Of a stretch of 18,298 nucleotides of DNA, positions 1 through 5,583 are shown piece after piece. Location: assembly GCA_003132865.1 (NCBI GenBank), contig PKYZ01000684.1, positions 235 through 18,532 of the forward strand, in the 5' to 3' direction. Origin of the DNA: Bryobacterales bacterium (GTDB lineage: Bacteria; Acidobacteriota; Terriglobia; Bryobacterales; Bryobacteraceae). A program made the position numbers and the translations under genes. The notes beneath the pieces are model-generated. The model did no database searches. It was not told the origin of the DNA and saw only the letters and a program-made list of their open reading frames with translations. Position 1 is the stretch's first letter, and every line of letters starts with the position of its first letter.

Positions 1-153
1 CTCGCCCGCGACGACGAAGCCGCGGAGGAGGAGCTTGAGGCCTTGGCGTTGGAAGGTCTCAATTCCGGCCAGTCGATCGAAGGCTCCGAGAGCTATTGGG
101 ATGACAAGCGCCGCCGAATCGTTGATCGCTACCGGAACACCGGCGCTCGGTGA
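1..153 (+). CDS. ParD-like antitoxin, C-terminal part (5' end outside window)
   Basis: Frame 1 is open from the left edge to a TGA at 151-153 and gives about 50 residues. The fragment is acidic then basic, with ALEGLNSGQSIEG followed by a charged tail (YWDDKRRRIVDRYR). An [E/A]-L-x-EGLxSG core followed by a short charged tail is what the C-terminus of ParD/CopG-type antitoxins looks like. That region normally wraps the cognate toxin, while the missing N-terminus would carry the DNA-binding ribbon-helix-helix. The stop codon overlaps a GTG that opens the downstream ParE-like gene (GTGA at 150-153), the usual translational coupling in such pairs. Assignment rests on the short tail and the partner, so it is moderate; the start codon and DNA-binding domain cannot be seen. 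Confidence 0.6.
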   Translation, partial: LARDDEAAEEELEALALEGLNSGQSIEGSESYWDDKRRRIVDRYRNTGAR

Positions 154-483
154 GAAGCCACTACACGATAAAAACCGCGAGCCGACTCTGACATCGAGGA
201 TTATGCCGGCCATCTCGCACGCAATGCGAGCCTCGATGTGGCGCTACGCTTCCTGGCTGCCGCGGACGAAACGTTTTCCCTCCTCGCTACCCAGCCGGGC
301 ATGGGCTGGCATGCGCGGCTCAGGACCCCGGCGCTTGGCACGTTACGCATGTTCCGCGTCGCAGGGTTTGAAAGGATGCTCATTCTCTACCGGCCGTTGG
401 AAGACGGGGTGGATATACTCCGCCTCGTCCACGGCTCCCGCAAGCTGCAGGCGCTCCTCCGCCGGCGGGAGGAAATCGAGTGA
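150..483 (+). pseudogene. ParE-like toxin of a type II toxin-antitoxin pair, frameshifted in an A5 run
   Basis: The GTG at 150 starts MRSHYTIKTASRL and then meets a TGA at 189-191. The reading frame at 172-483 instead carries a typical ParE body: PRADSDIEDYAGHLA, NASLDVALRFL, then a hydrophobic strand (MLILYRPLEDGVDILRLVHG) and a basic end. Removing one A from the run at 170-174 joins the two parts into about 110 residues, with YTIKPRADSDIEDYA matching the usual first strand and helix of the RelE/ParE superfamily. ParE toxins poison DNA gyrase. As written the gene would not give a full toxin without +1 slippage; a consensus base error or a real inactivating insertion are both possible. An internal GTG at 238 could only give an 81-residue fragment lacking the N-terminal fold. 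Confidence 0.75.
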
Positions 484-823
484 TTCGGAGACAAGACGAG
501 CAGGCAGGCGTGGGGCGGATTCGGCGGAACTGATGTTTCGCACAGCCCGCGCGTCCGCGCTCTGCGATGGCCGCAATATTTCGGCCGCCGAATTCGATAC
601 TGCGGCAACCATCTGCCCGGTCTTCTATCCTTCAGGATACACTCCCGAGAGCCGTACACTGATCGGCTCAGGACGCCAGCCCCTCGCCTGTACGGCGACC
701 AGATAGGACTGTCATCCGGAAGCCGGGAATGGCTAGTACGCGGAGAGCGACTTCCCACAAGCGGACTTCACGGTCACTCGGCGGTGCGCCGCGCGTAGGC
801 GGCGTGGCCCGAACCCGCAGCGT
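484..823. other. Stretch without a recognisable gene
   Basis: About 340 bases lie between the toxin stop and the end of the small minus-strand gene. Open frames here have protein-like content on neither strand (Arg/Ser/Pro-rich shadow translations), and I saw no tRNA, clear terminator or repeat. Confidence 0.5.
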
Positions 824-1165
824 TCATTCGGGCGGGAAGATATTGACGACAGTGATTCGACGTCGGTAGTGCCGAAGGAGATATGACACGAAATCCCCGA
901 GGATCAACTCGGGGCTGCCTTTTCTCCGATTGACCACACGGCATATCAATATGCGAGTGTCGCTGTCCCATTCGATGTTAAGCGCACCCCAGCGGTCAGG
1001 CCAGTTGCTGTGGATCTTCGCCCACCCCTTTTGCCTGCCCGACTTCAGTTTTCCGCTAACCTTGAGCCCGAAAACATCAAGCCGCCTGTCATCATTCACG
1101 ATCGACTCACGAAGGCTCGGTCCTTTTGAACAGATCACCTGAACTATCGCTTGCATAAGATTCAC
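824..1165 (-). CDS. Small conserved-looking protein of unknown function, partner of the YubB-like gene
   Basis: The frame encodes 113 residues from a GTG start at 1165, with stop TGA at 824-826. AGGAA lies just upstream and the GTG overlaps the TGA of the preceding gene as GTGA, so the two are very likely co-translated. The protein has a basic, glycine-rich middle (SGKLKSGRQKGWAKIHS), then alternating strands (GALNIEWD, TRILICRVVNRR) and a helix with a basic end (LGDFVSYLLRHYRRR). This gives it the look of a compact alpha/beta domain. No signal peptide or membrane segment is present. I do not recognise a characterised family. An in-frame ATG three codons in is an alternative start. Confidence 0.7.
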   Translation of the reverse strand: MNLMQAIVQVICSKGPSLRESIVNDDRRLDVFGLKVSGKLKSGRQKGWAKIHSNWPDRWGALNIEWDSDTRILICRVVNRRKGSPELILGDFVSYLLRHYRRRITVVNIFPPE

Positions 1166-1707
1166 TTCCTGAGTAGGAACTCTTTCCAGTGTGCCTCTGC
1201 CAAGTCCATTAGCTCCGCTTCGGCATCAATCTCTGGCTGGTATGGCCATTCGTCATTGGGATTGTCATCCACAACATGTTTAGCCATCGCTTTCTCTACC
1301 AGCCGAATAGGCACTCGATAGCTGCGGATGTGGCCTCGGCATATCAGATGGCTGCCGTAGCTGTATTCATTCCAGCCATCCCACCCGTAGACGTACACGA
1401 AGCGGAGAGTTGGCCAAAGTCTCGATAAATCCCGGAATTGCTCTTGGCCGTCCTCATCGGACGCTTGAAAGACGTAGATCTTCTTCAAAAGACCTTTGCC
1501 GATTCGTGTGGCCCGTTCGCAGAACAGTCCTTGGGCCTCCCCTACCAACATATCCCCCCTGAAAACACGGGACGCCCGGACATCCGCCGAAGGGGTGAGG
1601 CGCGTTACGCCCAGCAGGGCCACTGGTACACCCGCGAGGTACCGAAATCGAGTAACGTCAGTCGGGCGGCCGACAACGACCAGCCGTGCGTTACACCAAC
1701 TCGCCAT
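1162..1707 (-). CDS. YubB/DUF1281-like protein of unknown function
   Basis: The encoded protein is 181 residues and begins MASWCNARLVVVG, followed by RPTDVTRFRYLAG. A short hydrophilic start with W-C-x-N/A-x-L-x-V-x-G followed by a helix is the hallmark opening of YubB-type ferredoxin-like proteins (DUF1281), often carried on plasmids and accessory DNA. Later features are an FRDLSRLWPTLRFVYVYG segment, an aromatic and glycine-rich YGWDGWNEYSYGSHL, and an acidic C-terminus ending EAHWKEFLLRK. The start at 1707 was chosen because AGGAAA lies 7 bases upstream and because the WC motif sits at residues 4-5; the frame is open further upstream to 1752 without such support. It is the first gene of a two-gene unit, overlapping the 113-aa gene by four bases. 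The family link is by motif only; biochemical role is unknown. Confidence 0.7.
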   Translation of the reverse strand: MASWCNARLVVVGRPTDVTRFRYLAGVPVALLGVTRLTPSADVRASRVFRGDMLVGEAQGLFCERATRIGKGLLKKIYVFQASDEDGQEQFRDLSRLWPTLRFVYVYGWDGWNEYSYGSHLICRGHIRSYRVPIRLVEKAMAKHVVDDNPNDEWPYQPEIDAEAELMDLAEAHWKEFLLRK

Positions 1708-2146
1708 CTTTCGATTTCCTTTCGCGCCAACTGAAAGTGGATCGTAACACACAATCGGATTGCCACATTCTGTTCAGGATCGAGCGTAAGTGGAGCGTTC
1801 GAGTGCCGCGTGTACGCGCGCGCGCAGTAGGCGGCTCCGACCGGGGTCGACCGACTCCAGGAGGCGGACTGGTCTGAATAGGAGCGCCAGGTGGCCGAGA
1901 GTCCGCCCGTGGCCGGCAAGGGCTGACCTTCAAGCGGGCTTCGTTTCTCACGCCAGCAGGGGCCGATTCCTGGCGCTAACGGCCCTTGGCACTATATTGC
2001 GTAGGCGGTCCAGATACGGCGTTCGCGGAGACCGGCCCGAGACTGGACAAGGAACAGAACCGAACTTGCGACTCGTGCCCCGTGCCTCATCAATTGGGAT
2101 CGTCTTGGGGAGCTCCCCCAATCGAAATAAAGACCATAATGGAAGA
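1708..2146. promoter_or_regulatory. Divergent intergenic region, about 440 bases, with a Z-DNA-like tract
   Basis: This region separates the minus-strand YubB-like unit from the plus-strand gene at 2147, so it must hold promoters for both. No convincing -35/-10 pair could be assigned. A 20-base strictly alternating pyrimidine-purine run at 1807-1826 (rich in CG steps) is the only striking feature. The frame of the downstream gene stays open through much of this stretch, but the translation is Arg/Ser/Pro-rich and not protein-like. Confidence 0.4.
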
Positions 2147-2923
2147 ATGCGCGGAATAGGGACACTGCAATGCGTGGCCAACGACCTGCGGATCATCGAT
2201 CTGCCACCACTTCACAGACCGCCAGTGAAGCCGGCCGAGCCCAGGACCGAACAGTTGGTGCAATGGGGCATCTGTGTCTATGTGTACTCGCTGATTGCGC
2301 ACATGGAACGGATTCTGGCCGGTTTGGTCCAGCTTGCGGATGCGGAGAACGTGGCTGCATCCGCCCCCGTGTGCCGTCACGTCTTTGAATGGACTGCTCT
2401 AAGTTGCTACCTGACGGGTAACTTGAGAGGACGGTTCAAGCAGAACGACTGGGAAGAGGCATGGGAACTGCTCACCAAAGTCGCTCTCGGTAGCCGTTGG
2501 ATGAAGGAGCCTGGCAGCAAGTATGCTGGCAACCAATCCTTGAAGATTCCTCCCGAACCGGTTTACATCCCTGTTGCCGTAAGGGAATATGAAAACTATC
2601 AATCTCACAATTCAAGGGAGGCGGAAGCCCGTGACACCTACAGTTTTCTATGCGACCATGCCCACGCTACCGCTGCGTGCTTGATGCCGTACCGCCAAAT
2701 GGAAGAGAACGGAGTGGTGATGCGATTTCCTGGCTGCGCCCTGAACCCGGACCGGGAGTCCTTTTTGCCGTTCGTCAACTGTTGCCTGATAGACCTGTTA
2801 ACGTTTGGCTATGAATTGCTGGGACTAGCCAATGAAAGCGCAGTGCGGCCTAAGGTACGGCTTGCACTAAGAAGGATGGCGCAAGTGGCTCCCGCCAGGT
2901 TGACTGGCTCCCTTCCGCCGTAG
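2147..2923 (+). CDS. Helical protein of unknown function, weakly HEPN/DUF5677-like
   Basis: The product is 258 residues from ATG 2147; GTG 2174 is an alternative, and neither has a strong ribosome site. The protein is mostly predicted helix. A segment around residues 45-85 (GICVYVYSLIAHMERILAG, then CRHVFEWTALSCYLTG) has the R-x3-E arrangement, and YSFLCDHAHATAACL near residue 170 resembles the Y-x-x-L-x-D/E-x-x-H-P-N signature seen in DUF5677-type helical proteins, which are often compared with HEPN folds. The C-terminal helix region (FLPFVNCCLIDLLTFGYELLGLA) is hydrophobic but carries polar residues, more like a core helix than a membrane span. The gene stands alone and is followed 48 bases later by a strong intrinsic terminator. 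The family resemblance is weak and no enzymatic activity is claimed. Confidence 0.6.
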   Translation: MRGIGTLQCVANDLRIIDLPPLHRPPVKPAEPRTEQLVQWGICVYVYSLIAHMERILAGLVQLADAENVAASAPVCRHVFEWTALSCYLTGNLRGRFKQNDWEEAWELLTKVALGSRWMKEPGSKYAGNQSLKIPPEPVYIPVAVREYENYQSHNSREAEARDTYSFLCDHAHATAACLMPYRQMEENGVVMRFPGCALNPDRESFLPFVNCCLIDLLTFGYELLGLANESAVRPKVRLALRRMAQVAPARLTGSLPP

Positions 2924-2971
2924 CGCACCGGTCGCCCTGTTTCAAAAAGGGTAGGTTTTTGGTGCACAGAT

Positions 2972-3033
2972 GGCGGACCCGGAAGTCATTTCAGGCTAAG
3001 CCTGACTTGGGCCGGGTCTGCCGCCTTTTTTTT
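2972..3033 (+). terminator. Rho-independent terminator with a long bulged stem
   Basis: The stem pairs GGCGG-ACCCGG (2972-2982) with CCGGGT-CTG-CCGCC (3012-3025; CTG is a bulge). The inner hairpin is TCAGGC-TAA-GCCTGA (2991-3005). Eight Ts follow directly at 3026-3033. Placement 48 bases after the stop of the 258-aa gene fits transcription termination on the plus strand. Confidence 0.8.
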
Positions 3034-3150
3034 GAACCACAGACGGCTAACCTTCCATTCCGGATGTCTGGGGTCTACGGTCCAGAAACGGGCATCGAGG
3101 AGATCACAACACCATCGGCACCTGCACGGCTGCGCGCTTTCTCCAGGACG

Positions 3151-3220
3151 AAAAGGGGACAGACCCATTTGCCGAGAATCCCACGGAACATCGCCGCCAA
3201 ATGTGTCTGCCCCCTTCTTT
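3151..3220. repeat. REP/MITE-like imperfect palindrome
   Basis: The left arm 3151-3171 (AAAAGGGGACAGACC then CATTTG) and right arm 3198-3220 (CAAATGTGTCTG then CCCCCTTCTTT) are near-complementary across a 26-base spacer. GGGGACAGACC-type ends are seen in palindromes mobilised by REP-associated (RAYT, Y1) transposases; that link is from general knowledge, and no transposase is present here. The element abuts the minus-strand HExxH gene, whose TAA (3219-3221) lies at its right boundary. Confidence 0.6.
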
Positions 3221-4346
3221 AGAGGAGGTTGCCGCTCTGCCTCGCCGCGAGAAACGCGGCCTGTTCCACCAGCGTCGGTATCGTCTCCGGAGTAAACGGG
3301 ATGTCGACGTACCCCGCTCCGCCCGGACGGTCCTGAATGTCAATGCCACCCGTTTTCAGGACGTCGTAGGCCAGCCGTTTCAGTGGTTCGAAAATATCGA
3401 TTGATTTCCACTGATTGTACGTGGCGTACAGGGCCCGGAGCTCGTCGTGCAATCTCGCGAAGAATAGTTCAAAACACGGCCGGCTCGCGACCTCCTGAAG
3501 CGCCTTCGGCGCTTTGTCCGCAACAGAGGCATCCAACCCGTCTAGATGCCCGAATAGGTAAGAGGCGTAAACCAGCACTCTCTTGTACACCTCCGCCACT
3601 TCGTTCGCCACGCGCCCGACATCGTGATGCATCCGGTATTGCCGAATCGCGGCATCCGCGCGCTCTTTGCCGCTCTGCAGAGCGACGCAGAATGTGTCCT
3701 GATACGCGCGAAGCGTGGTCTCCGTCCCGAAAAACGCGCTTAGGCGACACGCGATATACTCTTCCCAGCATCCCGAAGCGATATAGAAAAGGATGCCATC
3801 CTTGAAGGGCAGTGCCGTTCTCAGAATGACGTTTGGGAAAGACGATTCCTGCACGTCCAGATCGTGAACATGCCCGCATTCGTGCGCGAGCGTATACGTC
3901 ATTTCATCGCGTAGGGCGGCAAGCTCAGGATTATCCGTTTGCGCGAGCACGCTCATATGCGCCGCATTGAGCACCATGACGCAAGCCGTCTCTCCATCGC
4001 GCAGCACCTTGGGTGCCATCGCAATTCCGACAGCGATTTCGTCCTTCGTCGCCGTAAGGGCCTTCGTGGGGAGTAGCGTTCCGCGATCGAGCTCCGCAAG
4101 AGCCGCGTCATAGTCGTAGGCGACGATGACCTGCCGCAGGCGTTTCAGGTTCAGAATTTTGCCGAGCGCGTGCAGTGTTGACAACACCCCGGCACCGACC
4201 GCCTTCGCCTGGTCCTCAGTCGCGAACCCTCTCAGGTCTACGCCGATGTCCGGCATGGTGGTCGGCCGCTGCGCAAATTCCTCCATGGCTCTCTCCTCAC
4301 TGGAGCCTTCCGCCGCGTCCGGTCTATCCTCTCCGCTCTTGTTCAT
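3219..4346 (-). CDS. Putative zinc metallopeptidase-like protein (HExxH)
   Basis: The gene encodes 375 residues from ATG 4346. Residues 151-162 read YTLAHECGHVHD, an HExxH zinc-binding helix (H155, E156, H159), and about 35 residues later CWEEYIACRLSAFFG offers a glutamate in the E-x-x-A-x-R-x-x-A context often used as third ligand. The rest is mostly helical, with no signal peptide or membrane span, which suggests a cytoplasmic protein. The N-terminal 40 residues are charged and probably disordered. An alternative start at 4286 (MEEFAQRP, 355 residues) has a better ribosome site, GAGGAG with six bases before ATG, whereas 4346 has AGGA about nine bases upstream. No neighbour shares its strand within 1.2 kb, so it is probably monocistronic. 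Peptidase activity and substrate are unproven. Confidence 0.7.
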   Translation of the reverse strand: MNKSGEDRPDAAEGSSEERAMEEFAQRPTTMPDIGVDLRGFATEDQAKAVGAGVLSTLHALGKILNLKRLRQVIVAYDYDAALAELDRGTLLPTKALTATKDEIAVGIAMAPKVLRDGETACVMVLNAAHMSVLAQTDNPELAALRDEMTYTLAHECGHVHDLDVQESSFPNVILRTALPFKDGILFYIASGCWEEYIACRLSAFFGTETTLRAYQDTFCVALQSGKERADAAIRQYRMHHDVGRVANEVAEVYKRVLVYASYLFGHLDGLDASVADKAPKALQEVASRPCFELFFARLHDELRALYATYNQWKSIDIFEPLKRLAYDVLKTGGIDIQDRPGGAGYVDIPFTPETIPTLVEQAAFLAARQSGNLL

Positions 4347-4528
4347 CCTGTGCCATCCTAGCAGTGCGCTCGTAGTGTGGAGTAAGGCATGCCTTTTCGA
4401 AGCGCGGATCGTCAGGAAGCCCCAGGCGAGTCTCGTTAGCTCCAGCACATTGAGAGAGCGCCGTAACAACTCGCCCAGCAAAACACTGCGTTTGTCGGCG
4501 GCCTAGAATCGTGCCCTGACCCCGCCAT

Positions 4529-4546
4529 CATCTTGATACCAAGATG
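4529..4546. repeat. Short perfect inverted repeat
   Basis: CATCTTG-ATAC-CAAGATG: 7-bp arms with a 4-base loop. It lies about 180 bases upstream of the HExxH gene start and could be an operator or a chance palindrome. Confidence 0.4.
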
Positions 4547-5072
4547 CTGGTTGCGGCCGGCTCCGTACGGGCACCTGTTGCGCAGCGCCTGTACCGCCGG
4601 CTTCGTGGCTTGCCGTTTCGTTCGGCGATCTCTTCCCTGTTGAGCATCGCCATTTGTCCGTACCTGCAGATTCCACCCGGTGTGGCGCTGGCCCTCCACG
4701 GGTATCGTCCGAGATGCCGGAGTCAACGTAGTATCCCCGCGCGGACCCGGCGCGCACCGATGGTGGCCCCAAACGGCGTTGTAGGAACTGGCGGGGCAGA
4801 CCGACGGATCACCCGCCGCGTCGATGTTACGCCGGCAATCCTAGACCACGCCCCAACCCGCGCGCATGCCCGAGGTCACCAGCAACACCCTGCCGGCGTT
4901 ACCACGAAAGGCCGTAAGCAACGGCCGCCACGAAGCGCTATCGGCTCCTGGCCACACTGATCACACCCCATTCAAAAATAGTCTTCCCTAGCGTTTTCCA
5001 CGCGATGCAGCCCACCGCCACCTTCCAGCACCCCGGACCCCGCCCCACCCCGTGCTATCGTAGAGACGGGAA

Positions 5073-5106
5073 GATATCGCTCGCTTACAGGGCCACCCGC
5101 GATATC
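5073..5106. repeat. Perfect 8-bp inverted repeat with 18-base spacer
   Basis: GATATCGC at 5073-5080 and GCGATATC at 5099-5106. Arm length and spacing would suit an operator bound by a dimer, but no adjacent regulator is present. Confidence 0.35.
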
Positions 5107-5276
5107 ACCCCGATCCAGCTAAACAAGCGCCAACATTCTTACTCAGTATGATCTTTGCGCCTCGACAACCCCGCCACCTACGGAGCGGCCGCCGAGTCAC
5201 CCTCCAGCGTATTGATTCCAATAACTTTACACGAAATTGGGTTCGTTCGTATAAAAATACGTCCAGCCCGCCCCCT

Positions 5277-5316
5277 TGCACAACTCTGCCCAATTCTGCA
5301 CAATCCCGCCCAGTGC
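5277..5316. repeat. Four degenerate 10-bp tandem units
   Basis: Units TGCACAACTC, TGCCCAATTC, TGCACAATCC and CGCCCAGTGC follow each other directly with 10-base period. The similarity is partial, and the fourth unit is the most diverged. Confidence 0.45.
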
Positions 5317-5392
5317 GCCTTCGCCGCAAGCACTCAGCCTTCAGCCGTGAGCTTGGACCTCTGCGCACAGCAAGCTCCGTGCCCGGCGTCGT

Positions 5393-5504
5393 ATCGGCGT
5401 TCATCGGCGTTCATCGGCGGCCAATATGGTTTTCTTTGAATCGGCAATTCTCTCCCACCGCAACCAAGATGATGGGCCGCCGATGAACGCCGATGAACGC
5501 CGAT
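5393..5504. repeat. Perfect 30-bp inverted repeat built from 10-bp tandem units
   Basis: The left arm 5393-5422 consists of ATCGGCGTTC twice and then ATCGGCGGCC. The right arm 5475-5504 is its exact reverse complement. The central 52 bases (5423-5474) are AT-richer and unrelated. No open frame runs through it. It resembles the widely scattered ATCGGCGTTCATCGGCG-type intergenic elements known from several bacterial phyla and could fold into a long hairpin. Confidence 0.75.
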
Positions 5505-5535
5505 TCCTTGACTCACCGCCTGCCATGGCGAACCG

Positions 5536-5562
5536 AAAATCTTTGCGGCCCGCAAAGATTTT
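5536..5562. promoter_or_regulatory. Perfect hairpin in the Hsp70 leader
   Basis: AAAATCTTTGCGG (5536-5548), one C, then CCGCAAAGATTTT (5550-5562): 13-bp arms with almost no loop, ending 21 bases before ATG 5584. It is unlike the CIRCE operator (TTAGCACTC-N9-GAGTGCTAA). It could be an operator site, an mRNA structure controlling translation, or a small palindromic repeat. GAGG at 5563-5566 lies too far (17 bases) from ATG to be an ordinary ribosome site. Confidence 0.55.
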
Positions 5563-5583
5563 GAGGCATAGCAGTACAACTTT

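Larger units (their letters stand above)
4347..5583. other. Long non-coding, repeat-rich region
   Basis: Some 1.2 kb without a convincing gene: translations on both strands are Arg/Pro/Ser-rich and lack motifs. I could not identify a decayed transposase or tRNA. Several short inverted or tandem repeats are present (4529-4546, 5073-5106, 5277-5316, 5393-5504, 5536-5562). The right part must include the promoter of the Hsp70 gene, but no clear -35/-10 pair was found; a TTGACT at 5508-5513 has no matching -10 at usual spacing. Confidence 0.5.

Noticed and set aside
238..483. An intact 81-aa toxin from an internal GTG
   Set aside because: It would lack the first strand and helix of the ParE fold, which are encoded just upstream in the same frame and joined to the true start by a one-base shift.
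1790..2146. Upstream in-frame extension of the 258-aa helical protein
   Set aside because: The extension is Arg/Ser/Pro-rich with no ribosome site and no domain character; the protein-like part begins after 2147.
4544..4960. A 138-codon plus-strand open frame in the gene-poor island
   Set aside because: Composition is that of a GC-rich shadow (Arg/Pro/Ala), with no motif and no ribosome site.
5248..5261. CGTAT-AAAA-ATACG hairpin as a terminator
   Set aside because: Only 5 bp, no T tract and no gene ending nearby.
5393..5504. CRISPR array made from the ATCGGCGTTC units
   Set aside because: Units are contiguous 10-mers without spacers, arranged as an inverted pair; no cas genes.
5508..5513. 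TTGACT as a -35 box for the Hsp70 gene
   Set aside because: No TATAAT-like hexamer at 16-18 bases downstream.
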